DNA from: Solen grandis | Taxonomy: Eukaryota > Mollusca > Bivalvia > Adapedonta > Solenidae | Direction of reading: 5' to 3' | DNA: 64,000 bases | Assembly: GCA_021229015.1 (NCBI GenBank) | Contig: CM037785.1 | Coordinates: 36,473,961 to 36,537,960 of the forward strand | Shown here: positions 1 to 10,544 of the stretch, piece after piece | How positions within the stretch are numbered: the first letter of the stretch is position 1 | Layout of the letters: the number at the start of each line of letters is the position of its first letter | Program-made: the position numbers and the translations under genes | Notes under the pieces: model-generated | Told to the model about the DNA's origin: nothing | Databases searched by the model: none | What the model saw: the letters and a program-made list of their open reading frames with translations, nothing else

Positions 1-437
1 ACATCGTCTCAATTAGATATATATTTGAGGCAAGATTCATGAAAAAACTTAAAGGGGTATAGGAGATGTAGAGCGGACACGAAATTGAAATGGAAATTGA
101 AGGTTCAAACATAACCTAGTTTGACCTTGACCTTGAGCCTACATGGTGCCACCTGTGTTCTGCACATCGTCTCAACTAGGTTTACATTTGAGGCAAGTTT
201 CAAGCGGTATAGGAGATATGGAGCGGACACGAAAACGTTACGGATGGACAGACAGACGGACGACAGACGAAGGCCATTCCTATAACCCCGCTCCCGCTTC
301 GCGGCGGGGGATTAATGAAAAAGAATGTATAGACATGTTCATAAGGAAGGAGGTATCCGCTAGTTCACTCATTATGATATTATGTCATCGTTTGTTTTAA
401 TATTGCAAAATTTGATTTCATCCTACATGTTTGTTGA
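1..437 (+). repeat. Pearl-like dispersed element, 3' part, truncated by the window edge
   Basis: This segment matches 22290-22756 almost base for base, including the unique-looking tail after the element (around 310-437). It contains the TGACCTTGACCTTGAG motif, a GACA/GGAC microsatellite at 245-272 and a GC-rich end at 283-310 in which CCCCGC can pair with GCGGGG. A tandem core followed by a tetranucleotide run and a hairpin-like end is the layout described for bivalve pearl elements; the family name is inferred from layout only. The 85-aa ORF across it is translated repeat, not a gene. Confidence 0.7.
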
Positions 438-722
438 ATTTTTCGAATTTGAAAATTTGAAAGACAAGGTGCACATCTACATTGTAACATACTTCTGTGA
501 AAATATCAAGATAAGGCAATTTTATTTTCATGTTGCTCAGACACTGGCAACATCAAATTGACGTCATTTGACGTCATTGAAAATTTAAAATGAAGAATTT
601 AAAAATTTGAACTTTTTTGTCGAGGCAATTTAATTTTCATGTTGCTCAGACACTGGCAACATACTGAAATTAACTCTTGGATTTGGTTGGAAAATGAGGA
701 ATAATAAAAATAAGAAGAAGAA
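437..722 (-). mobile_element. Helitron-like element, 5' portion (copy 0)
   Basis: On the minus strand this reads like the 5' part of the element at 36.35-39.39 kb: a purine/pyrimidine-rich TTC/TTA run, then a GTTGCC...GGCAAC hairpin region, then TGACGTCA-type palindromes. Part of the tandem unit is deleted at about 513. It abuts the 3' end of copy 1 at 726, so on the minus strand the two elements lie head to tail. The terminal hairpin seen at 36355-36378 is missing here. Confidence 0.55.
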
Positions 723-725
723 ACA

Positions 726-2672
726 CTAGAAGTCGTTTGTTTAAGATACAAACGCAGCGGCTTTCCGTTTGCTTATTTCAAAGGTATTGAATATATAAGT
801 TAATACAAAGAAATAGAATAATGATGCATTATAATGTAAGATTAAATACGTAAATCATCAATATCATAAATAATGTATACTTATGTACAAAAATAAGCTT
901 AAAATCTTTTTTTCTATTTATTTTTATCTTCTTAAGCAGATATTGAGAAAATATGGATCTTATTTGATTTCACAACCGTTTACTATCATGCACAAAAAAA
1001 CAGGATAATTTTAAGATAATACTATCCTCAAGAATTGTTTTCTTACGTTATTCAATCGATTTTAAAAGTTTTTTTTATTCTTTATTTAATATCTTTTTCT
1101 TCGTAAGCATATGACTTAACAAGTATTCATTGCAATTTGATCCACAATTGAAATTGTAAAAAAGAAAAAAACACTTTAAATTCGATGACTTTCAACCTTA
1201 AAATTGATTGAGTTTTACATTTGCAAAATCAGATTGAAACAAAGGCAACTTTGCGTGTAAGCAAAAAAAAAATGAAAATAATTTCTTATTTCTATGTAAA
1301 TAACGTTATAAACGTATTGAAACTTTCAACAATTCATTTACTTTATATATTTGCTTATTTTAGAAAACATAAAAAAAATCGATAGGTAGATTTACATGTA
1401 TTTGTCATTTTCTTCAGGTTTGCAGAAAGCCGTGATAGCAAATGCAATTAGTATAGGTTTCTGGCTCTAGTATAATTATACTAATTCATCGTAAATGCGA
1501 CTCATTTACTCAATAACGTATCACAATTCACTATTCAACGCAGGCATTCATTCCTGCAAAAGAACAATCGGATCTTGCCCAGCCAACCCAATGACCGCTT
1601 TCATTTCTTTCTTCAAATTAATATATTTTCATGAATTAGCCCTATAAAGAAAAACATGAATAGGTCATGTTTGATAACGTAATCACTTGAACTTTTCTGC
1701 GCATGTCAAGTCACGGCAATATTACTTACTTAAAGTTAATATGTCCAATCTTATGATTTTTTTAATATAGTTTGCTTACAAATCAATGTTGTCATAAACA
1801 AGTGACACAAAATAAATTCCTTAAGGTATGCTTTAGATTGCCACAATACTCATGACGCTGAAGCGCGAATACAAATTGAAATGAATGATTTTAATATTTC
1901 ACCCACGGCAAAATCAAGTGACTAAAGAAAAGTATCTGTTTTGGAAGGACACGATTAGCTAACGTTATATTAATCCAGAAAAAAATATCTTCGAGAATAT
2001 GAACAGGTTTGTTTTCACATTTTCAAGTAAGCGTTCCATCAAACATGAATATCTGCCATGTTTGATGACGTAAAGACTTAAAATTTTCAAACCCTTATGA
2101 ACGTACTAATTTTCGACATTCTTGAAAATTTCAAGTTCATTGACCCAATTGGCGATTTTAAAAATAATTCTTGCTTTAGTATTCATGACGTCATAACCAC
2201 GTGACATATCAAATATTTTTTGCAGTATGCATCAATTCATATTTAACTCTCAATTCTGAAGATTTCAATTAAGATTCAAAATTCATGATACCAGAGCAAG
2301 AAAAAAATGCCTTTTTGTCTTTATAGACGTCATAACCACGTGACTTAAAAGAAAATCATTCAGAAAAAAAGAATGTAAACCTCTATGCCGATATGCTGTC
2401 CAGTTTTCATGCTTCTAACACATCAAGGGGGTTTGTAACTTTTAAATGTAATTTTAGGACCTAAGTTCGAATCTTGGTTTTGCCATGGTATCTTTATATT
2501 TTCGAATTTGGAAATTTGAATACCAAAGTGCACATCTACATCCTAAAATACATCTTCTGTAAGAATATCAAGATAATCGGACCAGAATTGAAACCTTTAG
2601 AGCGCGAACAAACTTTTAAAGCTGACGTCAAATCTGACGTCATTTGACGTCATTGAAAATTAAAAATAAATT
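726..2672 (-). mobile_element. Helitron-like non-autonomous element, copy 1
   Basis: On the minus strand it ends in CTAG (726-729) followed by T, about four bases after a hairpin with arms CGTTTGT and ACAAACG. A 3' hairpin, a CTRR end and a following T are the expected signature of Helitron termini. The body is collinear with the reverse complement of 36.5-39.39 kb but carries only one CRE-rich unit (about 2320-2667) where that copy has three. No Rep/helicase ORF is present, so it would depend on another element. The 5' boundary near 2672 is where similarity stops and is approximate. Confidence 0.6.
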
Positions 2673-3020
2673 AGACATACCACGTGGTGTGTGACGTCAT
2701 TTAGGCTGTCGCAATCTGAGAGGATAACATTTTTGTATTTTATTTCTTCATCAATATTAATGTGATACGTACTAAGCAGACAATTTTGCCCCACACACAA
2801 ACCCTAGTGATTCTTTTGTCAGTGATATTTCCTAACATTTGAAGAAATTGTATTTGTTATTTACTAATATTGTTTTTCCGAATATAAGGAAAAATGTACA
2901 ATTGACAAAAAAATCATCAGAACCTATGTGTTGGGCACAATTTCTCTTCACATGCGATATAGCCTATTATTAACTGATAAAGAAATAAAAACAAGTAACT
3001 GGTTTTGTATGCAACACATA
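2673..3020. other. AT-rich spacer, nothing recognised
   Basis: No coding region is supported. The left end holds CACGTG and TGACGTCA motifs close together near 2680-2700, like those in the neighbouring Helitron-like unit. It may be further divergent element sequence. Confidence 0.4.
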
Positions 3021-3021
3021 A

Positions 3022-3459
3022 AGTCCCCTACCGGCTCCACCTCGACTCAATATGGTAATCAATCCCATTTTTTGCCATATTTTCACTATTTCCGTTACCA
3101 TAGCAACCACAATTTTAGTCGAAGAACAAAAATAAAACGACGTGCATAATCTACACATTGGCATCTAGTCACATACCAAGTTTCATCAAGTTAGCTTGCT
3201 TAGTTATCGCGGGATCCCATTTTTTGCCATAATTTCACGATTTCCGTTACTATAGCAACCACAATTTTAGTCGAAGAACAAAAATAAAACGACGTGCATA
3301 ATCTACACATTGGCATCTAGTCATAAACCAAGTGTCATCAAGTTAGCTTGCTTAGTTATTAAGTTATCGCGGGATCCAGATTTGAGCGGACAGACAGACG
3401 AACGGACAGACGGAGGGCAAACCTATAGTCCCCTCCGGTGTGAACACCGGTAGGGGACT
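3022..3459. mobile_element. Short TIR element with a 152-bp internal tandem duplication
   Basis: Both ends read AGTCCCCTACCGG inward (3022-3034, and the reverse complement at 3447-3459). ATA flanks the element on each side if one extra A is included, a possible 3-bp target duplication. Two copies of a 152-bp unit start at 3064 and 3216, each with the 14-mer GTTACC(A/T)TAGCAAC region. A GACA/GGAC microsatellite follows, then a terminal palindrome at 3426-3460. There is no ORF, so it is non-autonomous. Confidence 0.7.
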
Positions 3460-4377
3460 AATAACGCAGCAGTTTTTTCTTACGAATCGATGGAAAAGAT
3501 GCTGTATGCGACAGCTTGATATGACGTTACGTACCACGTGGTATTACCACACTGTATATTGGCATTTATCTTGTTCGACAATCATAACGTTCAACTAATT
3601 ACAGGTGAAGGAAATAACTAATTCCGAGTGTTTATTATTATTATTTTATTTTCAACATCTCATGTCAAATTTGACAAAATGAGAATACAAAAAACAGTAA
3701 TCATTATAAAGTGTGGAACGAGGCTGACATGCATGCAATACAATAAACTATAGTAAATGAGCATATTCAGTATACACACAGCTGAATCACAAAAAAAGGG
3801 GGGAGGAGGCTTTCTGCTATTGATTAAACTTAATAATAATTTGTTTCACAAACTGACATAATTTTCGATATTTGCTTAATTTTTCAGGCTTATATTCCAA
3901 TAACTATTTAAAGAGTAATACATTGGGGCATCTATAATAAAATTTACTTATGAAACGTTTTCTATCATTTAAAAAATATTGACATATGCACCAACATACG
4001 GCAAGTCATTAAATAAGTTTATCAAATAAAATGAATAATTATCTTAACTGGAAGTACTTGATGTGTAATAAAATACATCAAACTTGGAAAACCTCAAAAT
4101 TAATGGTTTTACGATTCAAAATTCGTTTCAGTCATAATGTTTACTCATTCATTCCAAGCTGTTTCCTTTAAGATGATTATCACTTGGTTTGTTTTTGATA
4201 TTACAACGAGTAATCCATATACCATAATTAACACTCGCCTTGTATGATATAAATTCTATTTATAATTGTTTAATTTTCCGGCGACAGAAGGTTGAGACTT
4301 TGAAATCCTTTTGAGACTCTTTCATAGCATCACTAGCTATCCACCATTTAACTGTTTAGAAATAACTACAAATAGGA
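3460..4377. other. AT-rich non-coding stretch
   Basis: No gene, RNA or clear repeat boundary recognised. The sequence is AT-rich with short homopolymers and no ORF of useful length. Confidence 0.4.
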
Positions 4378-5692
4378 CTAGAAGTCGTTTGTTTAAGATA
4401 CAAACGAAGCGGCTTTCCGTTTGCTTATTTCAAAGGTATTGAATATATAAGGTAATACAAAGAAATGGAATAATGATGCATAATAATATAAGATTTAATA
4501 CGTAAATCATCATCATCATAGATATATACTTATGTTAAAAAATAAGCTTTAATTTTAAGATGATACTACTATCATCAATATTTTTTTCTTACGTTATTCA
4601 GTCGATTTTAAAAGTTTTTTATTCTGTATTTAATATCTATTTCTTCATAAGCATATGACATAACAAATATTCAATGCATTTGCAATTTACATCATTGAAA
4701 TTGTAAAAAAAGAAAAAAAATAATTTGAAATCCATAACTTTCAACCTTTAAATTGATTGAGTTTTACATTTGCAAAAATAAATGGAAACAAAGGCAGAGG
4801 TGTAAGCAAAATCATGAAATTAATTTCTTATTTCTGTGTTATTCACGTTATAAACGTATTGAAACTTTCAACAATTCATTTGATTTATGTATTTGCTTAT
4901 TTTTACAGATTTAGAAACAGAAACCGTTAAACATTTAGAATTCATAAAAAAATCGATGGGTAGATATACATGTATTTGTCATTTTCTTCAGGTTTGCGGA
5001 AAGCCGTGATAACAAATGAAGTAAGTTATCCTTATAGGTTTTCTGGCTCGGATATAAGAATACTAATTCATCGTAAATGCGACTCATTTACTCAAAAACG
5101 TATCACAATTCACTATTCAACGCAGACACTCTTTCCTGCAAAAGAACAATCGGATCTTGCTCAACCAACCCAATGACCGCTTTTATTTCTTTCTTCAAAT
5201 TAATAGATTTTCATGAATAAGCAATTTTACGAAAACATGAATAAGTCATGTTTGATAACGTAATCAATGGAAATTTTCTAGACTTTTTGCGCATGTTAAG
5301 GTACGGCAATACTACTTGTTTAAAGTTAATATATCCAATCTTATGATTGATCTGATATGATCTCATGACGCAAGAGAAAATCATTCAGAATATAGAATTT
5401 AAACCTCTATGCCGATATGCTGTTCCATTTTCATGCTTCTAACGCATCAGGGGGCTTTGTAACATTTAAATTTAATTTTAGGACAAAGGTTCGAAATTCG
5501 GTATTGCCATGAAATCTTAATCTTTTCGAATTTGGAAATTTGATTGCCAAGGTGCGCATCTATATCCTAAAATGCATCTTCTGTGAAAATATCAAGATAA
5601 TCGGACCAAAATTGAAGGCTCTAGAGCGCGAACAAACTTTTGAAGCTGACGTCAAATCTGACGGCATATGACGTCAATGAAAATTAAAAATG
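4378..5692 (-). mobile_element. Helitron-like non-autonomous element, copy 2 (internally deleted)
   Basis: The minus-strand 3' end is again CTAG followed by T (T is the complement of A4377), preceded by the hairpin with CGTTTGT arms. From 4378 to about 5345 it is collinear with copy 1. It then jumps at about 5350-5380 to the CRE-rich unit (to 5692), so roughly 600 bp of the body are missing compared with copy 1. The unit keeps TGACGTCA at about 5647, while one palindrome has mutated to TGACGGCA. Confidence 0.6.
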
Positions 5693-7830
5693 ATTGAATG
5701 TATAAAAAGATACTTTTTTATTTCTGCTATTTCAATATCATCAAATGTAAAGATTAATACCGTTAGAAAGAATATATAACAAATTCCTTACCTTTACTTT
5801 TTTTTGCGTATGGACTTCTCATGCATGAACTTTGTGAAATAAGCCATATGGCAAAAATAAATAAATCTTTATTTTGATATCACTTTCACTTGACCAATTT
5901 TAGCATTCTAGGTACCAAAATAAATGTCCTGAAAATCCCTACAATTCTAATGTAGCATATTTGGATCTAGTTTTATAGATTTTCAAAATATAAGCAATTA
6001 ATCTTAAACCTCTTAATTCTGCATATCAAAATTCTCTTTATTTTCGTATACAGCTGCGGGAAATAAAATCGTAAATGCTACCATGCAATAGAATCGTCGA
6101 CTCGTGTAGCCTCGTGAGTTAAAATTTCAACAACGTTTGTACATACGGTCGAAACGACTGTATTACACAAAGTTCCTCCATTTATGCCCTTTTAGCTAAC
6201 GGACAAATTAGCTTGCAGCGTCTTGAACGGATGTCATGTGTTGATCATTTTGTTTCAAACATCTACACTTATACACGCTCATTGTATCTCAAACTGGCAA
6301 TTAAATTACATTGTACAAATTTTCACAAAGCTTATCATTTATCATAAATTTGGAATATAGCTTGTACAACATTTATCGATTGATGCAACAATAAAGTCGG
6401 GAAATTGTAATGTTTCAACAACGGTCTAAATGACCTGTTTCAAAACGCTCAAAAGGATTATGGGTAACGCAATGCTGCAACTGATATGTATAAGTTACGT
6501 AAATGAAATGATTTGACAAAATCATTGTCAACACTTGTTTGTTGGGTTTAACGTCCCACGACAGTATTTCAGTCATTTGGAGACGATGTCTACTTGATGC
6601 AGTTATCGTGCTGCCACACTGCAGTATCACGCCGTAGACATGTGGCATGATACCACAGCCAGACACATTATCCTGATACTGAGCCAACAAGTCCTGCAAC
6701 TAACCTTATATGCTGAGCGCCAAGCAAGGAAACTATAACAGTACCATTTTTTACGACTTTGGTATCGAACCCACGACCTTCCGCTCCTAAGGCGGACGCT
6801 CTAACCACTAAGCCACCGGGAACGGTACACTTGTTTAGCTAGTAATATCAAGTAAAAAGTATTTTTTGCAATTTATATGACTAATACATATCTATAAACT
6901 TACATTTTCCGAAAATGCTTCAGTTAAGGTGAAAGCGAAAGTAGGATATTTTATGAAAATTCTTACAATTGGCTTGAAATTCGTATTTTTGATGTAACTT
7001 CCTTATTTTTTGATCAATCTCAAAACTTTAGGTACCAAAATAATCGTCTGAAAATTCTCTACATTTCATACGCTTTAAACATAGGAAAATTTCAATATTT
7101 ATTGTGATATGCTCTTAAACATCGAAAATATTTCAAAAATCACCAAAGCTATATGCACGAATTTCGTTTTTTCCCTATTACTCCATGAATCTTAGGTCAA
7201 TCATTAAACTTTAAGCATCAAAAGAATGGCCAAACATTGCTTTACAAATAATATTCATCATCATATTTTCAAAAATCAAAGGTTTTCGATATATAAACTG
7301 TTAAACACACTGAGGGTTACCAAATTTTCATTTTTCCGCCATAACTCAACCGATTCAACCCCGATCATCAAAAACTAAATATCATCTGAAAGGTCTTTCT
7401 AAGCACTACAAATTATATGCATAGTGTCTCTATAGAATATTTACCGTTTTTGAGATATTTAAGGCCGAAGAAAAACCCGATAATTGATATATGATCTTGA
7501 CCTTTGGGATTTTCCGGAAACGAAAGTGACATGGCTCCATAGAATCTAATACTGCATCTTTAGACAAAATTTCAAGCAAATCATACAAAAAATAAAGCCT
7601 ACAGGGCTTAAAACCCGTTAAGTTTTAATACGAAAGTTTTAATAGCATTATGACGTCATTTGACTTTCAAAAGCTCATGGTTTGAAATATATGCCATAAA
7701 ATTTTCATTGTTCTGAGTCAATGGCAACACATCGAAATTAACACAAGATTAAGAGGAAGAAAAAAAGAATAAGAAGAAGAAGAATAAAAAACAGTACAAA
7801 CCAAATAGGACTTTCTGCCTGTAGGCAGAA
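5693..7830 (-). mobile_element. AT-rich non-autonomous element with terminal hairpin, interrupted by a SINE
   Basis: The right end is built like the 5' end of the Helitron-like copies: a perfect hairpin at 7813-7830 (arms TTCTGCC and GGCAGAA, loop TGTA), a stretch close to TTTGGTTTGTACTGT on the minus strand, an (AAG)n-rich run and a GTTGCCATTG region. The interior has repeated GGTACCAAAATAA words at about 5910 and 7030 and resembles 31.8-32.9 kb in reverse. There is no coding capacity. The left boundary is uncertain. Confidence 0.45.
6541..6826 (-). mobile_element. tRNA-derived SINE, full-length copy with target duplication
   Basis: On the minus strand it starts with a tRNA-like head (A-box-like GGTGGCTTAGTGG, B-box-like GGTTCGATACC) and ends with GGGACGTTAAACC. 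It is flanked by a perfect 10-bp direct repeat, ACACTTGTTT, at 6531-6540 and 6827-6836, which is the target-site duplication expected of LINE-mobilised SINEs. Related copies are at 32208-32511 and 42641-42917. It may belong to the molluscan V-SINE/RUDI type; I infer this from overall layout only. Confidence 0.85.
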
Positions 7831-8453
7831 CCATACAACAATATTATGGTTTTACAGTGCATTAACGCAGAGAACTGCCTTTGCTGCTAGCAATTATATA
7901 CCAAACATATTCCATACATCTCGACATTTCTTAATTACATCAGTGCATTAAAAACAGAGAACCGTCCTCGTTAGCAATTATATACCAGACAGATACTCCA
8001 TACAACTCCACATTTCTTAATTACAAAACAAATACTGTTGGGACAAATGCTTCCATGTATATTCAGGTGATATCAAAAATTAAAGACATACCTATAAACT
8101 AACATAATTATTTTCAAAATTACATCAAATATACATAATAATGCAGAGCTATGTACTTAGATTCTTTGGCATATAAAACCAAAACTTCGAAAACTACCAA
8201 AAATTAAATACGATTGTACACTTGTTTCCCTGAGAAGAAACAATACAACAATCTACAAATGTTTAAAATAAAATCTAAGTTTCATATCTACCTGCAAAAA
8301 TGAAATGCAAAATAAAATTTTACTCACACAAGCTCCGTAATGTAATTTGGTCAGAATACTCTAGACTGGACCAGGTATCTTCCGTAGCTCCCATCGATAT
8401 CTGACACTGAGGCTCCATACAAATCAGCTTATATACTTAAACCCCCCGATTTA
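7831..8453 (-). mobile_element. Inverted fragment of the LTR family at 8651-10377
   Basis: This is a close reverse complement of 9025-9597, which lies inside the solo LTR downstream. It has an extra tandem copy of about 87 bp (7855-7942 against 7944-8030). Neither LTR end is present, so it is a truncated copy in the opposite orientation. It begins directly after the terminal hairpin at 7813-7830. Together with the solo LTR it forms an imperfect palindrome with a spacer of about 570 bp. Confidence 0.8.
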
Positions 8454-8910
8454 TGGTCGTATATTTCCTCCACAGAAAACTTTGTACTGCATTTCCTTGT
8501 ACATGCACAACCACGAATTTAATGTATAAAAAATCATACTCAATTATAGATTTATTTATAGATTTATTTATTTATTTTTTAATCTAGATTCCTATTTAGT
8601 TATTTAACATTGTAGAGTTATTTAAATCTGTAAAAAAAATAGTAGATATGTGTCACAAAATAATGTTGACGTGGCCTGAAAATAAGTGTAGATTTAGAGT
8701 ACGTTGTAGTTGTCACGTAGGCCAGAGTGGAACTGTGTTAACCGATTTTGGTTATATAAGGTTTATCACGGGTTTCTTTTATTACCTTTTGTTCAGAATG
8801 AGATATGATTAGGGTTTGAAATACATTGTAGTTATATCTACTGTTTTGCTAAGTTTTAAGTGTATTAAGAGAGATGTTTAAGGTTGAGAAGTTTAAACCT
8901 TTAGTTTCTT

Positions 8911-8918
8911 TATATAAG
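8911..8918 (+). promoter_or_regulatory. Candidate TATA box inside the solo LTR
   Basis: TATATAAG lies about 260 bp into the LTR, a plausible U3 position, with a second TATATAAG about 160 bp upstream. Assignment is by motif and position only. Confidence 0.35.
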
Positions 8919-9717
8919 CCCTTTTTATCAGTATACCTAAGTGTTGTCAGTGTTTCTCGGGATGCACGGGATTCAGCGATTTACAATTTATTGCACGATT
9001 CACGTGATATTTGTTTTTTAAGAGTAAATCGGGGGGGTTAAGTATATAAGCTGATTTGTATGGAGCCTCAGTGTCAGATATCGATGGGAGCTACGGAAGA
9101 TACCTGGTCCAGTCTAGAGTATTCTGACCAAATTACATTACGGAGCTTGTGTGAGTAAAATTTTATTTTGCATTTCATTTTTGCAGGTAGATATGAAACT
9201 TAGATTTTATTTTAAACATTTGTAGATTGTTGTATTGTTTCTTCTCAGGGAAACAAGTGTACAATCGTATTTAATTTTTGGTAGTTTTCGAAGTTTTGGT
9301 TTTATAGGCCAAAGAATCTAAGTACATAGCTCTGCATTATTATGTATATTTGATGTAATTTTGAGAATAATTATGTTAGTTTATATGTATGTCCTTAATT
9401 TTGATATTACCTGAATATACCTGGAAGCATTTGACCAACAGTGTTTGTTTTGGAATTAAGAAACGTGGAGTTGTATGGAATATCTGTCTGGTATATAATT
9501 GCTAACGAGGACGGCTCTGTTTTTAATGCACTGATGTAATTATGAAATGGGTCTCTACGTTAATGCGCTTATGTAAAACCATAATATTGTTGTATGGTAT
9601 AAAATGCACGTATGTAATACCAGAGATTTGTTATTTGGTATGAAAGTAGTATTATGAAGTAATATAATGTCAGCACATTATATTTGTGATAAGTAAATAA
9701 GAGCTATTGTTTGTAGC

Positions 9718-9976
9718 CGTATTTAGTTCGGCACCATGCCCCATGTAAGCTGGAAGGTTAAGTCGATACGGGACCCCGTTGGTAGACTACGTCGCAAGGA
9801 CGAGAGAATCTACGTATGCGTCATATGGACGACAGGGTGTCTACGGTGGACTAGTCGTATTTAGTTATGTAATCTGGGTGGTCACAGTCGATACAGGACC
9901 CCATTGGTAGACTACGTCGCAAGGACGGTAGAATCTACGTATGCGTCATATGGACGACAGGGCGTCTACGGTGGAC
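9718..9976 (+). repeat. Two tandem copies of a 125-bp unit within the LTR
   Basis: GGTAGACTACGTCGCAAGGA occurs at 9781 and again at 9906. The surrounding unit, from about CGTATTTAGT to ACGGTGGACTA, is duplicated with few differences. It is GC-richer than the rest of the window. Confidence 0.85.
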
Positions 9977-10418
9977 TAAGTGGATCACGTTTACTGAAGG
10001 GACAGCGACGACGACAGGAAGTCGGTCCAGTGTTCATCGATAAGAGCACGTGTTATAGTTCATGAGTACTGTGAATTTAGGAATCATATTTTGAATGTGG
10101 CACATTGAAGTGCGTTTGTATCAGTAAGCCATTATGTAGTTAATATGCGGGCTTAAAGTGAAAACAGAACATTCAGTGCAGTTATTATTTTATTATTGTA
10201 CCAACAGATAAAGAGACAGTTAGCCGGCAGTTTTTTTGTTGTTGTTTTTTCATATTCTTTAATTCTTTTTCAAATAATCTCATTGCTTATATTTTTATAT
10301 TAAATATAATTTTAAAGAAAGTTGTTTGGTATTTATTCTACCTTAGAGAGTTGTCCGCCCTTGGTCAATTTGTTACAATATGAATATATGTACTTATTTT
10401 TGGAGATAAAAAAAGGTT

Positions 10419-10482
10419 ATTCCGAGGTTCGAACGCTGACTTGCACGATTTAAGGCTATTTTACCCTCTCCGCCACAGAGGC
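10419..10482 (-). repeat. tRNA-like SINE head or tRNA relic
   Basis: The minus strand has an A-box-like TGTGGCGGAGAGGG and a B-box-like GCGTTCGAACCTC about 45 bases apart. No convincing acceptor stem closes around it, so this is more likely a degenerate SINE head than a working tRNA gene. Confidence 0.4.
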
Positions 10483-10544
10483 CGTCTTTGTCGGCGGGGT
10501 ACATTTATTACATAAACAATTTAACGTTTTACACTGACGCGTTT

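Larger units (their letters stand above)
8651..10377 (+). mobile_element. Solo LTR, 1727 bp, with 5-bp target duplication
   Basis: The ends are TGTCACAAAA at 8651 and TTGTTACA at 10377, that is TG...CA with near-inverted TGT(C/A)ACA termini. ATATG flanks both sides (8646-8650 and 10378-10382). Two TATA-like motifs (about 8752 and 8911) could serve an LTR promoter. No primer-binding site, gag/pol or second LTR adjoins it, so this is a recombination-derived solo LTR. TGT-ACA termini with a 5-bp duplication suit Ty3/gypsy-type elements, but without coding sequence the superfamily is inferred. At 1.7 kb it is long for an LTR. Confidence 0.8.

Noticed and set aside
8646..8650. TSD of the 1.7-kb LTR as chance
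   Set aside because: I considered coincidence, but the 5-bp match coincides exactly with TGT and ACA termini, which makes chance unlikely; the solo LTR call is kept.
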